DNA of 64,000 nt from the NCBI RefSeq assembly GCF_022458985.1, contig NC_061782.1, forward strand, positions 12,541,672 through 12,605,671, read 5' to 3'. Every line of letters begins with the position of its first letter. The stretch's first letter is position 1. The DNA is from Mugil cephalus. Lineage: Eukaryota; Chordata; Actinopteri; Mugiliformes; Mugilidae. The notes under the pieces were generated by a model. That model had not been told where the DNA came from, searched no databases, and was given only the letters and a program-made list of their open reading frames with translations. A program made the translations under genes and the position numbers. Positions 39,623-52,500 of the stretch are shown here, one piece after another.

Positions 39623-42600
39623 CACCTCAAGTCCTTGTCACTGTGTAAAAATGCAACGCTAAATGAGGCAGTTGTTCACCTAATGGTAACTAAAGTTGCA
39701 TTCTAGAGGCGAAGTAGACTGTTAGCTCGATTCATTGAACGTAAAAAGGCTAAAGTGTCGTAATCCATCAGCGCCATGATGTGGAGCCCTTCAGACCGGA
39801 CGAGTTTACTTCAGAAAGGTTTGTGACAAAATGCCACTGTTGCTCCAGTAACTGCTAATCACATACACATACACACACACGCGCGCGCTCACACAATTCC
39901 ACTTTCAGCTGGTTTAGTTTTCTACCTTGTATGCCAAGGTGAAACCGTTCAACTCAGGGTCATTTGCTCGGCCCGTCACATTAGTCATTAAAGTTGGTTG
40001 AAGATTATCTGTGAATCATTAATATAAAACTAGGTCTTGACAATCTAACTAATTATTAGCTGTAATTTGTGTGAACTACAGAGAAGATCATTGGCCTTAC
40101 TTTCCAACCAGTGAATGTTCTTTCAACTTCCTCATGCCTTACGCCACTGTGAAAGCGATTCCGTGCAATCAAACCATCTGATACACTTCACACAATTTTT
40201 TATTTATTTATTTTTTCTTTACCGAGGCCAGTGTAATTCTCACATCTTCCAGTTTGGCATCCACTAACTGCAAGTTTGTTTTAGCATGAGTGAGCATTGA
40301 CGAAACGGACTACGGCTTGCGTCAGTAAACAAAAAGCGGTTTCTACAAACCTTGCAAGTATTCTAAACAAACTGCACTTTAAGAGCAGTGCAATAATGCC
40401 GCAGATATGGGATAAAACAGCCCGAGAACAAACAGACACCCTTTGACACACTTGCGCATGCATGAATGCGAGCCCACATAAGCGGTTGACGCAGGTTTGA
40501 GGGGTAAGCTTGTTCAGGCACAGCAGAGGCGAGCAGTCGGAGTCACAAAGTTCACACACACAAACACACACACTGACTCCTGGTAGGGGCCAAAGTAAGC
40601 TACATAAATCCCCTTAAATCTCTAACAAAGACACTTTTGTGTTTTTGTACCACTTTTGCTTGTTTCCGGCTTAGCATCCAAGTTATTCATGGCATTTACG
40701 ACACAGAATGTAAGTAAGTGTACAATAACAGTGCACCAAAACTAAAGAAGTTTCATGAAATGTAGTTATTGATGCAACTTTGGCAGGGAAGGTAATATTT
40801 ATTACCCTGTAAGCCTACTATATATTCTTCATTATTAGATTCATTGCTATCCACATTTAACTTAAGTGACCACCTTTGACTGAACTGTACCACCATAAAG
40901 TTAACATTTGTCTATGTCGAAATGTCTTCTCATGGTAATGTTATCAGGTCAAAACATCTCTACTTTGGTTTATTTATAGCTGTAAATGTTAGCATGCTAA
41001 CAAAACGAAACATCAACATATTAGCACAGTCTTTGTGAGGATTTACAGAAGTTCAAAGCCACATTAATACAGCTTCACAGAGCAATAACGGTCGTAGACT
41101 CTTAGTCTTGTTTATTTAATTTGTATGTTCTTGAAAAAAGTGTTTAATTTGACTTATTTGACTAATTTAACTATTCATTCATGTTGAGCCAAAAAACTGA
41201 GGCCCAAGGATATTATAACTTTCCAAAGTTATTTGTCATAACTAGGTGTGAACAATAAATTTGATTTACTGGACTAAAAGGGAAAGCCTTGCATGTCTGA
41301 ACAACCTTAACTCTGTGCCCTTCTCAGAGTGTTTCATTTTGTAGTTCTAACTTCTGAGATCTTGGCCCCCGAACCCCCATGTACCAGTAATAACAGAAAT
41401 TAATGAAAACTAAACCAAAACTAAAGATGTCTAAACATTAATAACTAAACTGAAACTAACCAGAAAAGAAAACCAAAGCCAGAAATAGTAATGAAAAAAT
41501 AAGTTATCACCGAAGAATATGAAACTAGAATAACTGTGCGTTGACTTGTGGACGTCTGAGGTGATGTTTAAGGCACTCGTCTAATAATTGAGGTCAACTA
41601 GGATTTAGTGTTTTGCTCAACGACACGCTGACATGGGGACAGGGTGAGCTGGGGACTGACCCGGCAACTGTGTGATTTAAGAGAAAGGAAATTTTGCTGC
41701 ATGTTAAAACTGCAGTCCTGTGTGTTATTACTCATAAACAAGGAATGTGTATAGCTGAATAGCCATGCCACTCTGGCCACATCAGGCTGCGTGTGCAGAG
41801 TTATTTGACACGCTCAACTTTCATGATGACAAATAAAACAACATTATGAAAACACCATTTATGGTAATAAATCACTGTGGACTGAGTTTGGATAAGTGCA
41901 GACACCGTGAGTCTTATGGAAACCAACAAGATATGCCACAGGGCAGAAATATTTAAGCGGTCATGAGTGATTGCCATCTTAACTTTAACTCTAATGTTAC
42001 AATATAAATACAGTCTCATGTTTTCATTTGGCCTGTGAAAGCTACAGACACATCTCTTCTCAGCATCACTCCTCAGCCTGACCGCCCGACTTCTCGCCCC
42101 CTTCTCACACTTTCACTCGTCAGTTTTGCAATCATCTCCCCCGTTATGCCTCCTCACACTCCTCATCATCTCGGCCATCCAGGGCCTAACTCCTCTGTGC
42201 CCACGGTTATGAGAATATTAACCAAGGTTCACCCTCTCAGCCTCCTCCTCTTGCCTCCTCTGAGTCCAGCAGATTTCCGGCGTGGGCGTCTGATGCCAGA
42301 ACCAATGTAAACGACTCTGATTTTAATTACATCAGCAGCTCTATTACCAAGCTCCCTTGCTTTGCTCAGACAATCTCAATCAATATCGTTTCATTTTATC
42401 TAAAGACTAAGAAAAAAGATCACAAAAAGACAGAATGTAGCACAATACATTATTATGAAGATATTGTCATTGCTGAACACAATGTGACTATTGCACCACA
42501 CATGCATGAACACCAGGTATCTCATGACTACACAACATCTACAAATGCGAGGGAGTCACCTAGTGGTTGAAGGTTATGCACTGCAGCCCCAACATGACCG

Positions 42601-44737
42601 GGTTGGTCATCGTCCGCTGATTCATGAACTGTGAGCACACAGAGAAAAAGAAACTGTCGTGTTTCTTAGCTTCTTTCTTTCTTTTTTTTCACTCTAACCA
42701 TTTATAATGATACCAAAAGGTCAACAGCATCACCCAGGAAGATGAAGCACAGACACGGGGAAGGAGCAGGAAAAATATGCGGTTGTGAAACAGATACGGA
42801 TCACGGAGAAAGTTTCGGGAAGACAGAGCCTAATCCTCCCCTGTTTAGTGTCTCACAGTCGACACAGATTATATTCATCATTACCGGGTGGTAACATGTA
42901 TTTCATTTTTGGACCTCTCCACACTTTAAAAGGATGAATTACAGTGTTAGCGAGGCATAAAATTAGGTACACAGGATCAGATCACATTTCAGGTATGCTT
43001 TTAAGTCCCTGTAGCAGCAGTGGGGTGCCAGAGAGAGTGAGCAGTCATAATATTTAATTTATGGACAGTTTAAAATTGTAGTCGGTGACTTTTATTTTGT
43101 CTACATACAGCAAACTGTTAAAACCTTAAGTTGATTTAAAAAACAAAACAAAAAACAAGCAAACAAAAAAACATTTTAGATGGACCAGTATAGATTTTAC
43201 TTCCCCTTCACAATCTTTGAACCCTTTTATTTTGCCAAAGTCTGTGTGTTTTTAATTAAATACTACTTAACCCCACAATTAAATGAAAAGTAGTTAACTA
43301 TTAACTTAGCCTGGTCTTTACACGTCAAGCATGAAGCATTGCTGTCATTCTTCATCTGAGGCATGTACGTCCAATATTTGCTCTCCTTTTGGCTCTGTTT
43401 TTGTTTTCCACCAACTCCTGAGAACGCTTTGCTAAAAAGCAACCTTGCGCTCCAACAAAAACAGACGCAGAAAATCTAAACAGTGAGCTGAAAGTTGGTA
43501 AAGTGCTTGTGTGGACGCAGTGATGAGAAGATGAACTGCAGCACAGTGCTACCATCTGCTCACATGAACTTAATTTTGATTGGCAGAGTGTGACTTTGCT
43601 GGATGGTTGAGAGGTCCTGACTCCCAGATGCAAATGAGCTGGCTGAAGACAACATAGTAGAAATTCTATTGCATGTGTGCGTGCACTACTGTGGCTGGTA
43701 ATCCTTGGCTCCTCAACTGTGAATTTAAGGCCGGCTTCTTTAATGCATGTCCAAATAAAACCTTATCCCTGCTCTCTCTTCCAAAAACACAGAGACACAT
43801 CTTTTCTGTTTTAGGTTTTAATTTCAGCAGCCCTGACTCCGCAGGCTTACATCTTCAGACTTTGATCTGTTGTGCTTATTCAGCACATGCAGTGTATGCT
43901 TAACTATTTTTGTGGTGATTGTATTTTGGGATCCCTGTCCTTTTCACTTTACATGGCAGCATATTACGGTGAGCAAAAGCAGCGTTTTCTCATTTTCCCA
44001 TCATCCTGCTCATAACGTGTCTCCTACTTAGTGTGAGGACATTAAGCCTGTCTGTCTCGCATCATCATCACAGTCAGGCCTAGTAAACCGAAACAACACA
44101 ACTCTTTTGATTCTGACGAATGCCATCAAATGAGCTCTCTGGACAAGAGAAGAATTTCTTTGTGGCCAGTGAGATGACAAAGGGCACCCTGTCAGCAGTC
44201 ATATTGAGCAGTCACAGAGCTGATGTGTCTGTTCACATTGTCGTGCAGAAGCAAGGTTAAGGACTGTAGTATGAGAGGGCAATTCATCTTAAGTGTAAAA
44301 ACAGACACACATGTTCATATCGAATCAGATCAGTTTTCCACACTGATAATAACCAGAGAGGAGAACTGTATGCAATTCAGAGTTTGGACTTGGTTCTGAG
44401 GACTTCTGATATCTCTTCTACATTTTTTCATTTCTGTATGAGACAATATTTCTGTCCTGTGAGTAGTTATTCTGTGGTCAGACATTTTTTTTAAGATGTA
44501 GTATTTGCCCTGTAACCAAGAGACTGCAGCCCAAATCCAGGAACCACTGTTCTATTCAAACTGATAGCAACCTCGCATGCGTCCCGCTTGGGCCCGTGCT
44601 GGTTTTGCTATATGCCGTCACCAGCCCTACTAATCCGACAGGAGGAAGTGCATATAAAATGATCTTAAAAGTTTCAACAAAATCCCCACTTCAAAACATG
44701 ATAATATCTAAGGCAATGCAGTATATTATTACAAACA

Positions 44738-44755
44738 GGAGGGGGGGAGGGGGGG
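44738..44755 (+). repeat. G-rich run, possible G-quadruplex
   Basis: Two tracts of seven or more G separated by one A, enough for four runs of three G. It is isolated, with no promoter evidence next to it. Confidence 0.5.
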
Positions 44756-45720
44756 CTAACATAACATAGTTTGGCATTTCTGCAATGTTAACCAAACCTT
44801 AGTCATAAAAATCTGCTCTTTATTTCTTCCTTGTTTCACTCAGGAGTGGAGAAAAACCCTTCACGGTAATCTGGCCTAACTGTACAGATTTTCTGAATCT
44901 GAAGTCTTCAGAGACAGAAGGTCTAGTTTAAAAAACAATGACCTTTCAAAAGAGAAAGAAGAGACGAGGACAAGGGAGAACTAGCCAAAGTCCATAATAT
45001 TGACTACACTACAGAGTGCAATAGACTATAAGAATATGACAGTGGATATGGGAGTTTGTTTTCCTTCCTGGGGAAATTCTGTTGTATTTCACAACACACA
45101 GTGTCTGTGTAAGGTGACAGAGCTAACCTGCATGTTTGTGTCAAAGAACACAGAAAAGGCCTGTTTGGAATTAAAGTGGAAAGTCCTCTTACTGTATCGT
45201 CCATCTGGGAGCTATAAGATACAGCCATAGGTCACACAGATCGCTTCGAAATGAGATAAATTTAGTGAAATAATACGGGCAAGGTTTCCACACAGAGAAT
45301 ATCCTGCTGTTTTTACCCATCACACCGTTATTTGTCCCCCAGCCTCTTTTGAAGAAAATAATATTCATATATTAAATTTATATGTTTAGTATTACTGATG
45401 CTTTTAGAGGCCAGTCGCAGGCCACAGCTTGAGTTCACACAGATGGAGTTTAATGTGTGTCCTTCTATTTCAAGTTGTGGTTGCATGCACAGATGTGTTA
45501 CATAAAAGAAAGAATTAAAGTATCATTTCAGCCTTCCTCTTTCTGTCTTCCAAACGTAGAGTTTAAATTAAGCTGTAATTTCACCATCAACTGCTGAAGT
45601 CCAACTACTCCATTATAGTAAATTAAAAACATTCTTTTTTTTTTTAACAATTATTGAATTTAATCCAATTATATTTGTCGCTGCTGGCCTGGCACACATC
45701 AGGCATCACTCATAGATTTC

Positions 45721-45754
45721 AGGTCATTATGTTTGTATTATAAACATGATGACC
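45721..45754. repeat. Short imperfect hairpin
   Basis: AGGTCATTATGTTT and AAACATGATGACCT pair with one mismatch across a six-base loop. Too short for a microRNA precursor. Confidence 0.55.
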
Positions 45755-46114
45755 TAATGATTATTATTTTAAATTGTCCATCCTAGTGTCTTTAATAGTC
45801 ACAGAGGCACAAACAGGTGGCTATTACTTTTGTGTTTCAGTATTTGCAGCATTTTAGGGAGACTGTTTGACAGAATTTTGGATTCCAGATGATGAAATTA
45901 CTTTTGTTGGAGGAAACTGGACTGTGTCTAGGTGTAGTCTACCCGTCAAATAAAACACTCTGCAATCTTGTGTGCAGTCCCTTCCAATAATCCCTAATCC
46001 TGTAATTGACTTTCACAGTTGCTGGCTCTCTCTAAAGACAGCTAATAAATTGGATGATAAAGTTCAAACATCCAAGTTAAGAGAGTGGAATCATGTCTCA
46101 TTACATGTCACATT

Positions 46115-46265
46115 ATCCATTATCCTCCCTGCGTTCTCTTATGGGGACATTAAGTTTTAGATTTGTGGTAACTTATTCTGTTTCATTATTCTGCTTCCTT
46201 TAGACCTGTTGTCCTCATAAGTGGACACTTTTGTCTGAAATCCAGTGATGGCAAATCTGGTTCAT
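46115..46265 (+). mobile_element. Partial MITE copy left of the coiled-coil locus
   Basis: The series CTCTTATGGGGAC, GTAACTTATTCTG, CATAAGTGGACACTTTTGTC and GAAATCCAG matches the same series at 47926-48055. It represents part of the element at 47904-48363 in the same orientation, without its terminal repeats. Confidence 0.6.
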
Positions 46266-46472
46266 TTTGTTTTGTTTCAAACTGCGACACCAGTGACAAA
46301 CTACTGAGTGCGTCTTCAGACAGTGATACGAAGTGACTTTCATTCTACATTTCTACATCAATCAGCCCTGAGCAACAACAACTGGTCCAAGTACCATATT
46401 TCTATCAGTCCACTGCAGGAGCAGGAGGACTAACAGTTCTTTACCAACCTGGAGTCAGAAGGAAGTCAAGAC

Positions 46473-47482
46473 ATGACTCTCTATCTGACCATGGAGCTCC
46501 AAAGATCAGAGACGCACTTAAAGGAGCTGAAAGCTCGGCTCAAAGGAGCAGAGGAGGACAGTGTCTTCCAAAAGAAACAGCTCACGCAGCTATCTTCAGA
46601 CCTGGAGTCAGAGAAAACAGACAACAAGACTCTGTGGAACCAGGTGGAATATTTAACCAATGAGGTCCACAGAGCAAAAACCAGCACCGAGGAGCAGGCC
46701 AGTTTGTTACGCAAAGAGAGAGCCAAGTGTTTACAAGAAGAAACACTGAGGATCAAACTGCAAAAACAGCTTGATCAACAACTGGACATGACAAAACAAC
46801 AGGAGGCCTTAGCCCAAGAGATGGAGGAGCTTAAGGTTCAGCTCCAAAAAGCCAAGGAGGACAGTGTCTTCCAGAAGCAAAGGGCCTCACAGCTCTCCAC
46901 AGACCTGGAGTCAGAAGAGAAGGAAAACAAGACTCTCTGGGACCAGGTGGAATATTTAACCAATGAGGGGTAAACAGAGCAGAAACCAGCGCCAAGTGTT
47001 TACAAGAGGAAACACTAAGGATCAAACTGCGACAACAGCTTGATCAACAGCTGGACCTTCAGCAGCAAGTTCAGTCTCAGTTTGAAAGTGAAACTGAGTA
47101 CCAGATGCTGAATACTGAGCAGGACGCCATCCAAGAAGACGCGGAGCAGGAGACTGCCAGACATTCACAGGATATGAACCTACAACCCCCAGAAGAGAGC
47201 TCAGGAAGCTCTAGGGAAGAGGTTCATCAAGCCCTCCACACAGAGACCTCCCAGCGCATTAAAGGACCAAAGGAGGAGATCTCCATGCAGGAGGAGGAAG
47301 AGGAAGAAGAAGAAGAGGCGGATGTGGTGGATGAATCCACTTCACCGACACCTGAAGTCAAAGAAGAGATCCGAGGTTCAGAGGAGAAGGCTCCAAAGCA
47401 CAAAAGCTGCTTTTTCATCTGGATTCGTTCTCTTTGTAAACGAGCAAGACGAAAAAAGAGGCAAAAGGACTGTGATGATTAG
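46473..47482 (+). pseudogene. Intronless coiled-coil gene with a frameshift
   Basis: The first frame (46473-46973) is highly helical, with heptad-type Leu/Glu/Lys/Gln pattern and no Pro or Gly-rich breaks. It stops after QVEYLTNEG. Comparison with the first repeat shows a 2-base excess in the GGGG run (about 46966-46969). In the shifted frame the coil continues (CLQEETLRIKLRQQLDQQLD) and runs to a stop at 47480-47482. That part ends in an acidic segment (Glu run, about 47287-47320) and a basic Cys-containing tail (SCFFIWIRSLCKRARRKKRQ). An internal duplication is visible: unit 1 is 46527-46786, unit 2 is 46830-47057, the second lacking a 13-residue block. I do not recognise the parent. No introns and an ATTAAA at about 47613 suggest a retrocopy. 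A sequencing error in the G run, leaving a live gene, is possible. Confidence 0.6.
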
Positions 47483-47558
47483 GACGGAACATCACAACAG
47501 AACACTGAGAAAGGAAAGTTTTGCCATAGTTAATGATAATAATGAATTTGGATGATTT

Positions 47559-47580
47559 GGTTTAGGAAGCTTCCTAAACC
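47559..47580. repeat. Perfect 22-bp palindrome
   Basis: GGTTTAGGAAG followed by CTTCCTAAACC is its own reverse complement with no spacer. It lies 77 bases after the coiled-coil stop, in its presumed 3' UTR. Confidence 0.9.
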
Positions 47581-47758
47581 TGTCAAGGCAGGAAAAAAAA
47601 TCTGACTTCTTCATTAAAACTATTTTTGTTTTAATTAAGAGGTTGATTGATTATGAGGCAGTGGAAGGAGTACATCTTACTGAGAAGTTGGAGATGGGCT
47701 CCCTGCAGCTCCTCATCCATTACTGTGGCTGTTCTTTCTTTCAAAGATTACCATTTTA

Positions 47759-47834
47759 ACCAGATATTCATGATTACCATTTTAACTATGTGATTCTTCT
47801 CACATAGTTAAAATGGTAATCATGAATATCTGGT
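47759..47834. repeat. Perfect inverted repeat, 35-bp arms, 6-base loop
   Basis: Arms 47759-47793 and 47800-47834 are exact reverse complements with loop TTCTTC. A 15-base part of the arm (GATTACCATTTTAAC) is also repeated directly just to the left (47746-47760). Origin unknown; it may be a recent foldback or template-switch product. Confidence 0.92.
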
Positions 47835-47903
47835 ACATTTCTTCAAATGTCTAACCTGTCTAACCCTAAACTGTCTAACCATAACTTTCAGGCTGAGATA
47901 CTG

Positions 47904-48363
47904 TTAAAGCTCCTGAGACCCTGCGTACTCTTATGGGGACTTATGGGGTTTTAGGTTTGTTGCAGCTTGTTCTGCTTCATTTAAACCTGTTTAAACTCTG
48001 CTTCATTTAAACCTGTTTAAACTCCTCATAAATGGACGCTTTTGTCCGAAATCTGGCGGTAGCAAAGGGTCACTACAATGACGTTTTATGATTGGAATGT
48101 GTTTGTTTATGCTTTTTGAATTTTCTAGTGCAAATTTAACAAATTTTATCAATAGTAACAAGTTTCGACATCGCTAATTAGCTAATTAGTACTCATTTGG
48201 GAATTCATTGTTTGCAATCCTGTTTTTGTACAGCCATGTTCAGGTATTGAGATAGTTTTATACATTTGTTGCACAATGGTGACTTTATTGTATTACACAA
48301 CAAAATAATCCCAGCGTCCACATATGAGGAAAACTTAAAACTTTGGGTCTCAGGAGGTTATAA
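47904..48363. mobile_element. MITE with TTAA-like terminal repeats
   Basis: Left end TTAAAGCTCCTGAGACCC; right end, reversed, TTATAACCTCCTGAGACCC. The element is about 460 bases with no coding capacity and contains a 26-base tandem duplication (about 47970-48022). TTAA-type ends suggest a piggyBac-class MITE. A partial copy lies at 46115-46265, so the coiled-coil locus is bracketed by the same family. Confidence 0.55.
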
Positions 48364-49280
48364 ACACTGCATCGTTAGTCAAGCCTGCTGCCCTTGTACT
48401 GGATAACGCTGGATAAAAGAGAAGTCATCATCCTTTAAATCGTTTACATGTGGCTGTATTTTATGAGCATTTGCGGTGGTCAGGGTGAGGGCCATCCTTT
48501 AGCCTGGTTAAATGTTTCCACGCTGCTGAGTTTTTCTAACCACAGCTGGTTGCCCAATTGTACCAATGAGGAGAGGATTCAATCAAGGACAGCCTGCGAG
48601 GAAGAGCGCTCCGGCTGCTCGCGTGCTCGCCTGCTTCCAGTGTTTGTGGGAATGGATACATTTATACGCACATGTCGGGGAAACAGGTTGAGTTTCTGAG
48701 CAATGTAATTGCAGTCCAGGGACTTGAATGTTTTGCACGTTTTATGAGGCAGCAGGAGTTGAGTCAGGCATCATAATGAGGCCGATTTTTTAATGTTGTT
48801 ATTATTAGATCAGGTTAAAAAAAAAAAAATCTGAACAAACACAATGTGGTAGATGAGCTGCAGTTCAAATAATTCCTCTTAGGGTACTTTGAATATTGGC
48901 CAACTCAGTTCAATTCCCAAATCATGAATTATAAATTACTTCACAGGATAAGTATTCCTCTTTTGCATTATGAGAAAGGACACATTTGATGACAGAAATT
49001 TCCAAATCGTTTATTCTGGCCCTCGCATAATTGTTGGACTAAGGAGAGAGGAGCAAAGGTTTTCTTCTGTGAGAATATAAAATTATGGGAATAACGGCTG
49101 CAACTCCAGAGAGTGCGTATATTTGTTCAACACCTGCCATGTACATAAATCACACCAGTGGATAGAATTTGAGCTTAGTGAATTAAATGACACAAAACAG
49201 GGTAGATGCAATATTTCTTTTTAAAAATCCAGAATTTAATGTTTTGTTTCGTTTTGTTTTGTTTTTTTACCAAAGACAAA
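48364..49280. other. Intergenic, no gene seen
   Basis: No supported frame. A 12-base A run lies near 48818. Confidence 0.4.
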
Positions 49281-49525
49281 GTGATGTGCTGGTTAGCACT
49301 GACTTCTGGGTTCGAATCCATCAAACGCCTGGGGCCTTTCTGTGTGGAGTTTGCATGTTCTCCTTTGTCTACATGAGTTCTTTCCAGGTACTCTGGCTTC
49401 CTCCAACCATCCAAAGACATGCTTGTTCTGTGATTCTAAATGTACTGTAGGTGTGAGTGTGGTTGTCTTAGCCCTGTGATAGACTGGTGTCCTAGCCAGG
49501 GTGTACCAGATGGAAAGAAAGGGAG
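49281..49525 (+). mobile_element. tRNA-headed SINE
   Basis: The head has a tRNA-like A-box region (GCTGGTTAGCACTG) and a perfect RNA polymerase III B box GGTTCGAATCC at 49309-49319. The body (GGGGCCTTTCTGTGTGGAG, GTACTCTGGCTTCCTCC, GTGATAGACTGGTGTCC, CAGGGTGTACC) is that of a very common teleost SINE/LINE-tail repeat. Moderate divergence suggests an old insertion. Confidence 0.75.
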
Positions 49526-49540
49526 ACGAGTGACTAAACA

Positions 49541-49590
49541 GACCATTGATAGATAGATCCATGGATGGGTGGATGGATGGATGGATGTGT
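49541..49590 (+). repeat. (GATA)/(GGAT)n tail of the SINE
   Basis: GATAGATAGAT followed by about six GGAT units, which forms the simple-repeat tail usual for this repeat family. Confidence 0.85.
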
Positions 49591-52500
49591 TGCCTGTATG
49601 TAGGTGTCCTCTCAGTCCTGCCTAACCTTTCACTGCTCCGTGCTGAACTCGTGACCCTGTTCGACCACACAGAAGCACTCCATCAGCAGGGTCATGGCCA
49701 CACTTTAACCCTCTCTGCTGCGTCCATGCACGTCCAGCGCAGGACGTGCATGGAAGTGCAAAGTTGTCCTTAGCACTCAGCAATCTCCTTGAGACCCTGA
49801 CATCATGGGTGAATCATGCTTAAACCACTTGCTTTGCAAGATGGCTTCATGGAAAAGGGCAATAACTTAAACAGCAAGATTAGTCAAGTATTAGACCTTT
49901 TAAAGTAAAAGCACGAGGTGAGAGGGTGGGGCATGAGGGAAAATGTAGGAGGGTAAAGGGTCACTTTAAGTGATGGTTGGTGGAAGGTTAAAAGTGAGGT
50001 CAGCCAAATGCTTGCATAGTGTGAAAATGCAAATCCTTCATTTTCTAAGTTTATTGGATGTGGTGAGAGATCCCTAGAGTCCCTTTTCCACTGGGGCCAT
50101 TTGTCTAAATGGAGAAACTCAGCACAGTAATAAGTCATGCGTGAAATGTGTGTTGATGCTTAACGAGATGGAGCAACAAAACTCGGGAGTTTAACATGTC
50201 CTGCACGTAAACGGTTAAATAAACATGAGTGAACATGATTCTGTTACAGTAATAACAGCAGTAGTAATCACTGTAATTGTTTCAGTTGATCCCACAGTGG
50301 TAGGTGTTCATTCACTAGAGGTGATTTTTAGATGAAATTATTTGTTTTGCGAGAATGTGACCCTGTGGCATGACTCCAGTCCCACCAGTGCCAGTTTCTG
50401 ATTAAAGCAGCTCTGGTTTTCATCGAGACAAAGAGTTATGATCCCCTCATAAAGCACGAAAAGCTGAAATCCAACTGTAACTGGTAACTCATTCTCAGAA
50501 ATCAAAAGGCAGTTTTTCTACTACGAGCACCTGATGATTTTATAGTTTGTCCTCTTCCCAACCTGCTATTCATGGAGTTGCGGTCAGAGGGTAGCGAGTG
50601 ATTCTGCAGAGCTGTTAACCTTTGCATCTGCTGCACTGCATGTCAGCCTGATTAAAAGCTGAGGGCAATAAACATGCCTGAAGTCCAATGGGTATATGAA
50701 ATTCAGCCCATGACTCAGTTCCCTCCAAAAGTACAGAGGATGAAAAAATGAAACAGTTAAATCAGTTAAAAATTGCACTACCTGATAGCAGCAAGTGCAT
50801 AAAAAACACATTTCAGACAAAACTACAACTACTGTAGTGAATTAACATACAGCACCTGCATATTTAATATATATGAGTTTCCTCCAATGAAAGGGTTTTA
50901 CTTGTAATGGTGTATCCATTTGTCTACAACCACTCTTAAAGATTTGCCTGTCAAAACAAAAAACTTTACAGTTTAGTATTGTTTAGTACTGTTTCATAGA
51001 GCCATGGAATAAAACTATTATTTTTCACCTTCACAATAACATACAGGCAAAGGATTAGCAGTTAATTAAGGTTCATTTGTACTTTTCAAGAGTTCACTGA
51101 TACGCTGCTACATACAAGTAAATTTTTAGTATATATGTAGCATATAATTTTAGATTTAGACAATTGTGTTTACATTTTTTTATGTTTAAACATTTAAACT
51201 TGGTATTTTGTCTTGTTGTAATGTTATTATGTTTACTAGAGTGTATAAATATAGCATTTGAAATTGTGAATTTGAGTTTTAGGGCAAATAATACATCTTG
51301 ATTTATTAACAAAATGCTTCTAAACGAGTTTTTCTCAAAGGATAAAAAAAATCAAAAATGAAATACACATTAAATTGGCGCAAAACAAACCCAAACACCA
51401 ATGCTAGTCAGCTATACCAATAATGCAAAAAGTGCTTACCGACTTTTTTCTTTTTCTTTTCTCTTTCAATTCATTACTGAGAAGGTGGCTACCAGAAAAA
51501 TTAAATATGTCCATTTGTGCGTGCGCATGTGTGGGTTCAGAAACTGATATGACATCCCACTCACTCATAACTTTTTGTTTTTTATCAGACTGGAGACATG
51601 ATCGTTGACAGGTGTTTTTATGAACAACCTTCCCCATCCGCTTTGATGGGACCCTCTCTCAGGATTTATTATTATTAACTACCCGAAAATAAATGTGTGC
51701 TATTATTCAATGAGGTAAATAAGGGCCCCATACAGAATGATGAATTCTGGATAATTATGCTTTGTTAATATCCTTTCACTAACATTGACTCAACAGTACA
51801 AACACATGAAGGAATCAAAACAAGCACACTCTTCCAGCAAAAAACTTAAGAGCCAACAGATACAGTTTATGGACAAATTGGAGTCAATTGGTCACATTAG
51901 CAGTCCCATCTGACAGAAGAGACGAGTCGCTGAATTAAACTTAAAATTACAGATCTGTATTTTAAAGTAGGCTAGTTCACATTAACTGAATACATGGAGT
52001 CAAGACTCTAATATTAAATCTGTTAATGTAAACTCAACTCACATAAATTAAAGAAAAAAGTCCTATTATAATAAGAAAAATAAAAATGGGAAACGGATGA
52101 TGGAGGAGGATGAATAATCAGTATGTAAACATGTGTGGACACGGTTAAACTACCGTTTTCTTTCTGCTGTTATATTTCATCTAAATAACAAACTTTTACA
52201 GTGACTTTCTGCATTTAAATATAACAGGATCCTACTGTTGATAGTTTAACGTAAAGACAAACAACCATTTACAGTCACACCTAAGTTACATAACATGCAT
52301 GCTTTTGGACAGGGGGACGAGGTCAGTACATAAAGGAAATACCGGGCACAGCGAGAACATGCAAACCTCCCAGAGAAAGATCCTTCATGCTGTCACAGTG
52401 CTCACCACCACACCTCAGAGCATGCACAAGTAAATCATTCGAACACCTCTACCAGCACAACATCTAGCTACTCCTCAGGATGTGACAAAAACCTGCCTGC

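Larger units (their letters stand above)
39640..46114. other. Gene desert, left part
   Basis: I see no coding exons in 6.5 kb upstream of tmem72. The frame at 42035-42310 is Pro/Ser/Leu-rich without homology. Noted items are a CA/GC alternating stretch (about 39865-39895), a G-rich run (44738-44755) and a short imperfect hairpin (45721-45754). In human the interval next to TMEM72 is also a long desert reaching toward CXCL12. Confidence 0.45.

Noticed and set aside
42035-42310. 91-codon Pro/Leu/Ser-rich frame
   Set aside because: Composition-driven frame with no splice context, no homology and no promoter features.
42570-42650. Short minus-strand frame behind an acceptor-like CAG (FMNQRTMTNPVMLGLQ)
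   Set aside because: It looks exon-like, but no partner exon or known protein could be found, and it ends in sequence resembling a dispersed repeat.
47227-47418. Minus-strand Ser-rich frame opposite the coiled-coil tail
   Set aside because: It is the complement of the Glu-rich run and carries no independent signal.
49309-49319. Pol III B box as a tRNA gene
   Set aside because: No cloverleaf or anticodon arm can be formed; it is the head of a SINE.
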